From Arcticimaribacter sp002477625 (GTDB taxonomy: Bacteria; Bacteroidota; Bacteroidia; Flavobacteriales; Flavobacteriaceae), in NCBI GenBank assembly GCA_943846665.1, contig OX044358.1:2046001-2110000 (forward strand): a DNA stretch of 64,000 nt, given 5' to 3'. Shown here in pieces: positions 18,007 to 25,724 of this stretch (positions are counted from its first letter, which is position 1; the number at the start of each line of letters is the position of its first letter). A program made the position numbers and the translations under genes. A model generated the notes under the pieces. It had not been told where the DNA came from, searched no databases, and saw only the letters and a program-made list of their open reading frames with translations.

Positions 18007-18108
18007 CTACGGGGTCATTACTGTAGTTGAAATAAAGGTAGAAGTTCCTGTCAATACAGTCGTATTGTTTTTGTAAGAGCCAAAAATCAAGCTGGATATT
18101 AACTTCAT
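18007..18108 (-). CDS. Threonine-rich leader peptide of the thr operon
   Basis: A 33-codon frame from ATG (18106-18108) to TAG (18007-18009), 130 bp upstream of thrA on the same strand. Eight of the last 18 residues are threonine (positions 16, 17, 20, 22, 24, 28, 29, 32) and three isoleucines are present, exactly the composition of thr leader peptides that sense charged tRNA-Thr and tRNA-Ile. The stop codon lies in the loop of a small hairpin, CCCC-GTA-GGGG, extended by AATGA/TCATT. The promoter -7 element ends at 18113, so the mRNA would begin at or within a few bases of the ATG, a nearly leaderless arrangement. No homolog search was possible, so function is inferred from composition and position. 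Confidence 0.72.
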   Translation of the reverse strand: MKLISSLIFGSYKNNTTVLTGTSTFISTTVMTP

Positions 18109-18112
18109 AAAG

Positions 18113-18143
18113 CAAAAATAATTCAAATCGTTCTGATTTGAAA
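18113..18143 (-). promoter_or_regulatory. Promoter of the thr leader and operon
   Basis: On the minus strand TTTC (18140-18143), a spacer of exactly 19 bases, then TATTTTTG (18113-18120), a full match to TAnnTTTG. It is the only good match between the clpC terminator and the leader peptide. Transcription should start near 18107-18109, essentially on the leader ATG. Confidence 0.65.
18122..18142. repeat. Perfect inverted repeat inside the thr promoter
   Basis: TTCAAATC and GATTTGAA, eight bases each, flank a 5-base centre. The palindrome fills the spacer between the -33 and -7 elements and touches the -33, a classical operator position. It could also be a chance AT-rich palindrome. Confidence 0.5.
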
Positions 18144-18166
18144 CTTATTAGCTCTTTTTTTTGCAT

Positions 18167-18211
18167 AAAAAAACCGCCGTTTTTACAGAATATTCGTAAA
18201 AAACGGCGGTT
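18167..18211 (-). terminator. Intrinsic terminator of clpC
   Basis: A strong GC-headed stem, ACCGCCGTTTTTTAC with GTAAAAACGGCGGT (one bulged base) around a loop GAATATTCT, is followed by seven T on the minus strand. It lies 9 bp after the clpC stop and insulates the thr promoter from clpC transcription. Confidence 0.9.
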
Positions 18212-18219
18212 ATTTTGAT

Positions 18220-20751
18220 TTAAGCGCTTATTTCAAGAGATAGCTTTTCTTCTTTTCCATCCCAATCGAGCTGAAATTTGTCACCGTCTTTCGTGCGACT
18301 GTTTACAATTTCTTCAGCAATTAGATCTTCAAGATATTTTTGAATTGCGCGTGAAAGAGGCCTTGCTCCATATTTTTTATCGAAGCCTTTTTCGCCTATA
18401 AATTCTTTAGCTTTTTTAGTAAGACTCATATTGTAACCCAGCTTGTTCATACGAATTTGTAGTTTTTCAAGTTCGATATCAACAATCTTCATGATGTCTT
18501 CTTTTTCCAAAGCGTTGAAGATGACAATATCGTCTACACGATTGAGGAACTCCGGTGCAAATGTTTTCTTTAATGCGCTTTCGATAACTCCTCTTTCGAT
18601 ATCATCGGTTTGTGCTTTTTGTGCAGCCGTTGAAAAGCCAACTCCCGTGCCAAAATCTTTTAATTGTCGTGCACCGATATTAGAAGTCATGATGATGATG
18701 GTGTTCTGGAAATTAATCTTTCGACCTAAACTATCGGTTAAAAAACCGTCGTCTAAAACCTGCAGCAGCATATTGAAAACATCGGGATGCGCTTTTTCTA
18801 CTTCATCCAATAAGATCACCGAATAGGGTTTACGTCTTACTTTTTCGCTCAGCTGTCCACCTTCTTCATAACCTACATAACCTGGAGGTGCTCCAATGAG
18901 TCGAGAAATCGCAAATTTTTCCATGTACTCACTCATGTCAATTCGAATCAGATTATCTTCAGATTCAAACATTTCGCTGGCTAAAATTTTTGCTAACTGT
19001 GTTTTACCAACCCCAGTTTGCCCCAAGAAAATAAAGGACCCAATTGGCTTGTCCACAGCTTTTAGCCCAGCACGATTACGTTGTATGGCTTTAACCACTT
19101 TTTCAACGGCAACTTGCTGACCAATAAGCTTATCACCTATAATTTCCGTAAGTTTTGAAAGTTTATTTTTCTCAGACTTCACAATTTTGTTGACCGGAAT
19201 ACCCGTCATCATTGAGACTACGTCTGAAATATGCTTTTCTGTTACTTCAACACGATTCAGTTTAGATTCCTCATGCCATTTTTCTTGCGCTGTTAAAAGG
19301 TTACGCTCTACTCTTTTTTCATCATCTCTGAGTTTAGCGGCTTCCTCGTATTTTTGTTTTTTAACTACGTCGTTCTTATGTTCTTTTACACGCTCCAACT
19401 CTTCTTCAAGATCAATAACATCTTGAGGAACGTTCATGTTGTTGATATGAACTCGTGATCCGGCTTCGTCTAAAGCATCAATTGCTTTGTCTGGAAGAAA
19501 ACGATCGGAAACATAACGACTTGTCAGTTCAACACAGGCAACCAGTGCTTCGTCTGTATAGGTTACGTTGTGATGACTTTCGTATTTGTCTTTGATGTTC
19601 TGAAGAATTTCAATGGTTTCTTCCTCGGTAGTTTGTTCTACGACTACTTTTTGAAAACGTCGTTCCAATGCCCCATCTTTTTCAATGCTTCCGCGGTATT
19701 CATCGAGGGTAGTTGCTCCTATGCATTGGATTTCTCCTCTAGCAAGCGCAGGCTTAAACATATTGGAGGCATCTAAGCTTCCTGTTGCTCCTCCAGCACC
19801 AACAATGGTGTGAATTTCATCGATGAATAAAATGATGTCATCATTCTTTTCCAATTCATTCATCACTGCTTTCATGCGTTCTTCAAACTGTCCTCTATAC
19901 TTAGTACCAGCAACTAAGCTGGCTAAGTCGAGAGTGACTAAACGTTTTCCGTATAAAACACGAGAAACTTTTTTCTCAATAATGCGAAGGGCTAATCCTT
20001 CTGCTATAGCAGATTTACCAACTCCGGGTTCTCCAATGAGTAAGGGGTTATTCTTTTTACGTCTACTCAAAATTTGAGAAACACGTTCAATTTCTTTTTC
20101 ACGACCAACTACAGGGTCCAGTTTATCTTGACGAGCGAGCGCCGTAATGTCTTTTCCAAAATTATCTAAAACTGGTGTTTTGGATTTTTTCCCTTTAGCA
20201 GATTCAGATGTGGGTACAAACGGATTTTCTTTACCATCTCCAGCTTCATCTTCTTTTTCATCTGGAAAAGAGGCAGCAGGATTGAAGTCTGTATATTCAT
20301 TATCGGAAGTAAGCAACAATTTGAATTGTTCTTTAACTAAGTCGTAATTGATATCTAGTTTTTCGAGCAGCTTGGTTGTTGGGTCATTTTCATTTCTCAA
20401 AATACAAAGCAACAGATGGGCTGTGTTGATCAAATCACTTTGAAATAACTTAGCTTCAAGGAAGGTGGTTTTGAGTGCGCGTTCAGCCTGACGTGTCAAG
20501 TGCAAATTTTTCTTAGAATTCCCCAGACCGGTGCTGTCTAGTAGGGCAGGGTTCAGGATTTCAACTTTTCTTCTCAAATTTTCAAGATCTACATCAATAG
20601 CATTGAAAATTGAAATTGCTTTTCCTCCTCCGTCTCTTAAAATACCAAGCATTAGATGCTCCGTTCCAATATGATCATGTCCTAAGCGTAATGCTTCTTC
20701 TTTACTGAAAGAAATTACATCTTTTACTCTAGGTGAAAAATTATCATCCAT
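18220..20751 (-). CDS. clpC: ATP-dependent Clp protease ATP-binding subunit ClpC
   Basis: An 843-residue class I Hsp100 unfoldase. Domains in order: two Clp N repeats (about 1-150), a Glu/Asp-rich linker, AAA+ domain 1 with GEPGVGKSAIAEG and the DEIHTIVGAG Walker B, a middle domain with a UVR-like motif (KQKYEEAAKLRDDEKRVE), and AAA+ domain 2 with LGQTGVGKTQLAK and LLDEVEKAHPDVF. The GVGF tripeptide region after IGARQLKDFGT is the expected ClpP-docking loop, so it feeds substrates to ClpP. Stand-alone gene with its own terminator; divergent from gyrA with a 228-bp gap. No CIRCE element is present in that gap. Confidence 0.96.
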   Translation of the reverse strand: MDDNFSPRVKDVISFSKEEALRLGHDHIGTEHLMLGILRDGGGKAISIFNAIDVDLENLRRKVEILNPALLDSTGLGNSKKNLHLTRQAERALKTTFLEAKLFQSDLINTAHLLLCILRNENDPTTKLLEKLDINYDLVKEQFKLLLTSDNEYTDFNPAASFPDEKEDEAGDGKENPFVPTSESAKGKKSKTPVLDNFGKDITALARQDKLDPVVGREKEIERVSQILSRRKKNNPLLIGEPGVGKSAIAEGLALRIIEKKVSRVLYGKRLVTLDLASLVAGTKYRGQFEERMKAVMNELEKNDDIILFIDEIHTIVGAGGATGSLDASNMFKPALARGEIQCIGATTLDEYRGSIEKDGALERRFQKVVVEQTTEEETIEILQNIKDKYESHHNVTYTDEALVACVELTSRYVSDRFLPDKAIDALDEAGSRVHINNMNVPQDVIDLEEELERVKEHKNDVVKKQKYEEAAKLRDDEKRVERNLLTAQEKWHEESKLNRVEVTEKHISDVVSMMTGIPVNKIVKSEKNKLSKLTEIIGDKLIGQQVAVEKVVKAIQRNRAGLKAVDKPIGSFIFLGQTGVGKTQLAKILASEMFESEDNLIRIDMSEYMEKFAISRLIGAPPGYVGYEEGGQLSEKVRRKPYSVILLDEVEKAHPDVFNMLLQVLDDGFLTDSLGRKINFQNTIIIMTSNIGARQLKDFGTGVGFSTAAQKAQTDDIERGVIESALKKTFAPEFLNRVDDIVIFNALEKEDIMKIVDIELEKLQIRMNKLGYNMSLTKKAKEFIGEKGFDKKYGARPLSRAIQKYLEDLIAEEIVNSRTKDGDKFQLDWDGKEEKLSLEISA

Positions 20752-20921
20752 ATTTATTCGGTTTCTTTTTCATTAAATAGTCAAAAACTATTCCAATCGA
20801 TTCTGTACACTAGCTAATAGACAAAATATTTTTGAAATACCAAAACGGCAGGCTGTTAAATTTTACATTTTTTACAGTTTAATAATGTTGATAAATTCAA
20901 ACACAAAAAGTCTAATAAGGG

Positions 20922-20952
20922 TTCGTATTTCTTGTTTAAATCCATATTTTAG
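20922..20952 (+). promoter_or_regulatory. Candidate gyrA promoter
   Basis: TTCG (20922-20925), 19-base spacer, TATTTTAG (20945-20952). Each box differs from TTTG/TAnnTTTG by one base but the spacing is exact. Transcription would start about 22 bases before the gyrA ATG. The rest of the 228-bp clpC-gyrA gap shows only AT-rich sequence and an AATAGT/ACTATT inverted repeat near 20776-20792. Confidence 0.45.
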
Positions 20953-20979
20953 CTGATAGGATTAAAAAAAAATATTTTT

Positions 20980-23487
20980 ATGGCTGAAGGTGAAAAACTG
21001 ATACCCATCAACATTGAAGAGGAAATGAAATCGGCTTACATTGACTATTCAATGTCTGTCATTGTGTCACGTGCACTTCCCGACGTTCGGGATGGTTTAA
21101 AACCAGTGCATCGACGCGTTTTATTTGGAATGCACGAACTGGGTATTCGTTCCAGTACTGCTTTTAAGAAATCTGCAAGAATCGTAGGTGAGGTGCTTGG
21201 TAAGTATCACCCCCACGGTGATACCTCTGTATATGATGCAATGGTGCGTATGGCTCAAGAATGGAGTTTACGCTATTTACTCGTCGATGGTCAGGGTAAC
21301 TTTGGATCCATTGATGGTGATAGTCCAGCTGCAATGCGTTATACAGAAGCACGTATGCGCAAAATGTCAGAGGATCTTCTAGCGGATATCGATAAAGATA
21401 CCGTAGATCATCAGTTGAATTTTGATGATACATTAAAAGAGCCCAAGGTACTTCCCACCCGTGTTCCGAATTTGCTGATCAATGGCGCCTCGGGTATTGC
21501 GGTAGGTATGGCAACCAATATGCCGCCTCACAATATTACCGAAGTAATCGATGGTACAATTCAGTACATAAACGACAATGATATTTCCATTGACGAATTA
21601 ATACAAACCATCAAAGCACCGGATTTCCCAACAGGAGGGACCATTTATGGTTACGATGGCGTTCGCGATGCTTTTCATACGGGAAGAGGAAGAGTAGTCC
21701 TTCGTGCCAAAGCCAATATCGAAGATGTAAAAGGCCGCGAATGTATTATTGTAACTGAAATTCCTTTTCAGGTAAACAAAGCGGAAATGATCCGTAAGAC
21801 TGCCGAATTGATCAACGATAAGAAAATTGAAGGCATCTCGAACATTAGAGATGAGTCTGACAGAAACGGAATGCGGGTAGTTTATATTCTAAAACGCGAC
21901 GCTATTCCTAATATAGTTCTCAATAAATTATACAAGTATACTTCCCTTCAGTCTTCTTTTAGCGTAAATAATATTGCACTCGTAAATGGGAGACCGCAGT
22001 TGTTGAATTTGAAAGAAATGATTCACTATTTTGTAGAACACCGCCACGAAGTGGTTGTTCGAAGAACAAAGTATGAATTGAAAAAAGCAGAAGAACGCGC
22101 TCATATATTAGAAGGGTTAATCATCGCCTCTGACAATATAGACAAGGTTATCGCTTTGATTCGTTCGTCCTCTAATGCAGACGAAGCACGGGCCAAATTG
22201 ATTGAGAATTTCAAGTTGTCTGAAATTCAAGCCAAGGCAATTGTCGAGATGCGCTTACGTCAGCTTACGGGTCTTGAGCAAGACAAATTGCGTACGGAGT
22301 ATAACGACTTAATGAAAACCATTGAAGACCTTAAAGACATCTTAGATAAAAAAGAGCGTAGAATGCAAATCATAACCGATGAGCTTCTTGTTATCAAAGA
22401 CAAATACGGAGACGAGCGCAGATCTGTAATCGAATTTGCTGGAGGTAACTTCAGTATTGAAGATATGATTCCAGATGAGAAAGTTGTAATTACAATTTCT
22501 CATGCAGGCTATATCAAACGAACACCACTTTCAGAGTATAAAACACAGCATAGAGGTGGAGTAGGTCAGAAAGCATCTACTACACGGAATGAAGACTTCT
22601 TAGAGCATTTGTTTGTTGGAACAAACCACCAATACATGTTGTTCTTTACACAAAAAGGGAAGTGTTTCTGGATGCGGGTTTATGAAATTCCAGAAGGATC
22701 TAAAACCGCTAAAGGGAGAGCCATTCAGAATTTAATTAATATCGAGCAAGATGATAAGGTAAAAGCTTTTATCAATACGCAAGATCTTAAAGATGAAGAA
22801 TACATCAACAGTCATTATGTAATCATGGCCACCAAGAAAGGACAGGTTAAAAAAACCTTATTGGAGCAATATTCACGACCCCGAGCCAATGGGATCAATG
22901 CCATCACGATTAAAGACGAAGATGAATTGCTTGAAGCCAAATTAACAACAGGGAACAGTCAGATTTTACTTGCGGTTAAATCAGGGAAAGCCATTCGATT
23001 CGAAGAAGACAAAACGCGGCCCATGGGTCGAAGTGCTTCGGGAGTTCGAGGAATAACCTTGAATGGCCCTTCTGATGAAGTTATTGGAATGGTATCGGTT
23101 AGTGACTCTGAAACCGAAATCTTAGTTGTTTCTGAGAACGGTTATGGAAAACGTTCTAGCTTGGATGACTACCGTACTACTAATAGAGGCGGTAAGGGAG
23201 TAAAGACCTTATCAATTACAGACAAAACAGGGGAGTTGGTTTCGATTAAAAACGTAAGCGACCTGGATGATCTAATGATTATTAATAAATCGGGAATTGC
23301 CATCCGAATGGATGTTGCCGATTTACGTGTAATGGGACGAGCTACTCAAGGGGTTAAATTGATTAACCTTAAAGGAAGTGATACCATTGCTGCTGTAGCT
23401 AAAGTGATGAAAGATGACGAAGAAATCTCAGAAGTTTCTGAGGATGACCTTCCGACTTCAGAAACTGATGGCACGAATCTTGAATAA
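20980..23487 (+). CDS. gyrA: DNA gyrase subunit A
   Basis: An 835-residue type IIA topoisomerase subunit. The catalytic tyrosine is Tyr121 in AAMRYTEARM. The quinolone-determining region reads GKYHPHGDTSVYDAMVRMAQ: the position equal to E. coli Ser83 is Thr82 and that equal to Asp87 is Asp86, which is the wild-type flavobacterial state as I recall rather than a resistance mutation. The C-terminal wing contains a GyrA box-like NRGGKG, so it is gyrase and not ParC. An acidic tail ends the protein. Followed after 26 bp by the TPR gene, so the two may share a transcript. Confidence 0.97.
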   Translation: MAEGEKLIPINIEEEMKSAYIDYSMSVIVSRALPDVRDGLKPVHRRVLFGMHELGIRSSTAFKKSARIVGEVLGKYHPHGDTSVYDAMVRMAQEWSLRYLLVDGQGNFGSIDGDSPAAMRYTEARMRKMSEDLLADIDKDTVDHQLNFDDTLKEPKVLPTRVPNLLINGASGIAVGMATNMPPHNITEVIDGTIQYINDNDISIDELIQTIKAPDFPTGGTIYGYDGVRDAFHTGRGRVVLRAKANIEDVKGRECIIVTEIPFQVNKAEMIRKTAELINDKKIEGISNIRDESDRNGMRVVYILKRDAIPNIVLNKLYKYTSLQSSFSVNNIALVNGRPQLLNLKEMIHYFVEHRHEVVVRRTKYELKKAEERAHILEGLIIASDNIDKVIALIRSSSNADEARAKLIENFKLSEIQAKAIVEMRLRQLTGLEQDKLRTEYNDLMKTIEDLKDILDKKERRMQIITDELLVIKDKYGDERRSVIEFAGGNFSIEDMIPDEKVVITISHAGYIKRTPLSEYKTQHRGGVGQKASTTRNEDFLEHLFVGTNHQYMLFFTQKGKCFWMRVYEIPEGSKTAKGRAIQNLINIEQDDKVKAFINTQDLKDEEYINSHYVIMATKKGQVKKTLLEQYSRPRANGINAITIKDEDELLEAKLTTGNSQILLAVKSGKAIRFEEDKTRPMGRSASGVRGITLNGPSDEVIGMVSVSDSETEILVVSENGYGKRSSLDDYRTTNRGGKGVKTLSITDKTGELVSIKNVSDLDDLMIINKSGIAIRMDVADLRVMGRATQGVKLINLKGSDTIAAVAKVMKDDEEISEVSEDDLPTSETDGTNLE

Positions 23488-23513
23488 AACCAAACAATAA
23501 TAAAATTTCTACG

Positions 23514-24737
23514 ATGAAACATTTTTTTACATTTCTTTTAACTCTAGTGGTAACCCTTGGGTGGGCTCAAAAAAAAGAACTTAAACAGGCTCAAAAGCTA
23601 TATAAGTCCGCCAAAATATCGGAGGCCAAGGCTTCATTAGACGCTAACCAATCAGTACTGGAATCAGCCGAAATGAAATATGCTGCGCCTTATAACCTTT
23701 TGCGCTCTCAAATTGCTTTAGCAGAAGAAGACTATCAAGCTTCGTATGATTATTTACAGCTGGCTCAAAAAGATTCAGGACTAAGTTCTAAAACGAGCGA
23801 ACAAAAAAGACTTTTGATTGCTGCAATAATTAACGCCGCAATTGAGCAATCTGAAAAACAAGAATTTATTGCTTCTGCAAAAAACTTATATTTATCTTAT
23901 GTGATTGATCCTGAAGCAAATGTTGATTACCTTTATTATGCAGCTTCAAATGCTGTCAATGCATCTGAATATGAATTATCACTCAAATACTATCAAATAT
24001 TAAAGGATATCAAGTACACTGGTATTACGACCAAACGATATGTGACTGAGGTGGCAAACAATACGGAAATAGAAGTTACAGAATCCGAGTATTCTATTTA
24101 TCAAAAATCTAAAGATTACACCAATTTTAGAACAGAAGATACAGAATCTAAATTTCCAGAGATTGTTAAAAATATCGCCTTGATTTATAATCAATTAGGA
24201 GAAAAAGAGAAAGCAATTGAAGCGGTTATAGCTGCTCGTGCCGAAAGTCCAAATGATTTAGGTTTAATTCTAACCGAAGCGAATATCTACATTGAATTAG
24301 GTGAGAAAGAAAAATTCAAAGTTTTGATGGGAGAAGCTATTGCACAGGATCCAGAAAACGCAAACTTATACTACAACCTCGGAGTAGTAACTGCAGACTT
24401 AGGAGATAATGAAAAAGCAAGAACTTACTATGAAAAAGCAATCGAACTTGATCCTTCAATGGAAGACGGTTACTTGAATCTGGTAGCACTCATTTTAAAG
24501 GATGAAACCTCAATTGTTGAGGAAATGAATTCTTTAGGAAATTCCAGAGCAGATAACGCAAAGTATGACATATTGAAAGAAAAGCGTGAGAGTGTTTATT
24601 CGGAATGTGTACCGATTCTCAAAAAGCTCATCTCTATTTCTGATTCTAATCAAGAAGCGGCTCGTACCCTTATGAATATCTATGCAACTTTAGGTAATAA
24701 CGAAGGTTTTATGGAAATGAAAAAATTACTAGAATAG
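23514..24737 (+). CDS. Exported tetratricopeptide repeat protein
   Basis: A 407-residue protein with a signal peptide (MKHFFTFLLTLVVTLGWAQ) and TPR helices. The clearest repeats are LYYNLGVVTADLGDNEKARTYYEKAIELDP near residues 285-315 and the IALIYNQLGEKEKAIEAVIAARAESP segment. It is expected in the periplasm as a protein-protein scaffold; no partner can be named. It lies just downstream of gyrA and ends before a bidirectional terminator. Confidence 0.85.
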   Translation: MKHFFTFLLTLVVTLGWAQKKELKQAQKLYKSAKISEAKASLDANQSVLESAEMKYAAPYNLLRSQIALAEEDYQASYDYLQLAQKDSGLSSKTSEQKRLLIAAIINAAIEQSEKQEFIASAKNLYLSYVIDPEANVDYLYYAASNAVNASEYELSLKYYQILKDIKYTGITTKRYVTEVANNTEIEVTESEYSIYQKSKDYTNFRTEDTESKFPEIVKNIALIYNQLGEKEKAIEAVIAARAESPNDLGLILTEANIYIELGEKEKFKVLMGEAIAQDPENANLYYNLGVVTADLGDNEKARTYYEKAIELDPSMEDGYLNLVALILKDETSIVEEMNSLGNSRADNAKYDILKEKRESVYSECVPILKKLISISDSNQEAARTLMNIYATLGNNEGFMEMKKLLE

Positions 24738-24758
24738 TTTTAGTTCACATACCCTAAC

Positions 24759-24788
24759 AAAAAAACCTTCATTTCTGAAGGTTTTTTT
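24759..24788. terminator. Bidirectional intrinsic terminator
   Basis: AACCTTCA/TGAAGGTT with loop TTTC is flanked by an A-run on the left and seven T on the right, so it can stop the TPR gene on the plus strand and the NlpC/P60 gene on the minus strand, which converge here. Confidence 0.88.
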
Positions 24789-24802
24789 GTTTTCCAGTAG
24801 GC

Positions 24803-25549
24803 TTATATTATTTTCTTAATCATTCGAAGTTTGTGGGAATGATTCTGAATTTCTTTGTTGTAAATACCGGTTTGATCTATTGGATCAATTCGCACTTTTC
24901 CATGGGCATGAATAATCCTGTGGTCTTGTAGCAGTATACCTACATGGGTTATGTCCCCTTCTTTATTGTCAAAAAACGCTAGATCTCCGGGTTCGCTTTC
25001 TTCTATAAAGCTTAGGGTTACCCCTTGTTTTGCTTGTTGAGAGGCATCTCTTTTCAGTTGTATCCCATTAAGCTTATACACCATTTGAGTAAAGCCAGAA
25101 CAATCGATACCCATGGGTGTTTTTCCACCCCACAAATAAGGAGCATGTAGGTATGCAAAAGCAGTTTTAACCAATTGGCTTTTATCGCGCGAATTGGTGA
25201 ATTCTCCTTCAAATTGATGTTTTAAAACATCAAGCTGTCTCAGGTCGCTACCCAGTGGGATCGGGAATAACTCTGAATTCGGTAAATTCACATAGTCCAA
25301 TAGATGGGCTGAATGTTTTACTTCAAGCTCGGAATTGCTTTTATAAATTTCTTCTGGAATTTTGATGCATTGGTTCGAGCAAATCCAACCTTCATAACGA
25401 TCCCATTGATTTCTTATTTTCAACCAGTCTTTTCTGTGATCAATGATTTTAAAACAATCTCCATAGAGGAGCTGAGAAACCTGCTCACTTGCGTGATTAT
25501 AATCATTTCTAAGAGGGACAATCCCTAAAGGACAAATACCGTACTTCAA
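24803..25549 (-). CDS. NlpC/P60 family peptidoglycan peptidase with SH3-like domain
   Basis: A 248-residue cytoplasmic or exported peptidase resembling dipeptidyl-peptidase VI. The N-terminal half (YGICPLGIVPLRND ... WDRYEGWICSNQCI) is a bacterial SH3-like domain; the C-terminal half has the catalytic cysteine in GIDCSGFTQMVYK, the histidine in THVGILLQ, and the third polar residue in IIHAHGKVR. It would cut gamma-D-Glu-diaminoacid bonds in muropeptides. I chose a TTG start because related proteins begin MxYGIC; an in-frame ATG at 25603 adds 18 hydrophobic residues that would instead read as a signal peptide, so the start is uncertain. Confidence 0.85.
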   Translation of the reverse strand: MKYGICPLGIVPLRNDYNHASEQVSQLLYGDCFKIIDHRKDWLKIRNQWDRYEGWICSNQCIKIPEEIYKSNSELEVKHSAHLLDYVNLPNSELFPIPLGSDLRQLDVLKHQFEGEFTNSRDKSQLVKTAFAYLHAPYLWGGKTPMGIDCSGFTQMVYKLNGIQLKRDASQQAKQGVTLSFIEESEPGDLAFFDNKEGDITHVGILLQDHRIIHAHGKVRIDPIDQTGIYNKEIQNHSHKLRMIKKII

Positions 25550-25636
25550 TTCAAAAAGTATAATTAATAAGAACTCGTTTAAAACTGAAGCTAAAATAAT
25601 CAATTTTAATCCATCCAGAGAGCTGATGATTTAAAA

Positions 25637-25666
25637 TTAGTGTGAAGAATCATTTTCTTACCTTTG
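25637..25666 (+). promoter_or_regulatory. Candidate promoter of the HD-domain gene
   Basis: TTAG (25637-25640), 18-base spacer, TACCTTTG (25659-25666). The -7 box is a full match to TAnnTTTG and the -33 differs by one base. Start of transcription would be near 25671, inside a palindrome. Confidence 0.5.
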
Positions 25667-25667
25667 A

Positions 25668-25681
25668 AGTTCAGTTGAACT
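25668..25681. repeat. Palindrome at the start of transcription of the HD-domain gene
   Basis: AGTTCA-GT-TGAACT, six bases each side of a 2-base centre, begins one base after the -7 element. The position would suit a repressor site. Confidence 0.4.
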
Positions 25682-25724
25682 GTATTGTATGCTGAATTGA
25701 TTTTAAAAGTTAGGCTTCGATTTT

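Noticed and set aside
20776..20792. AATAGT/ACTATT inverted repeat upstream of clpC as a CtsR or CIRCE site
   Set aside because: It does not match either consensus and is short; noted only as AT-rich sequence.
21170..21200. Thr82 at the Ser83 position of the gyrase quinolone region as possible resistance
   Set aside because: Threonine at this place is the wild-type state in flavobacteria as I recall, so no resistance claim is made.
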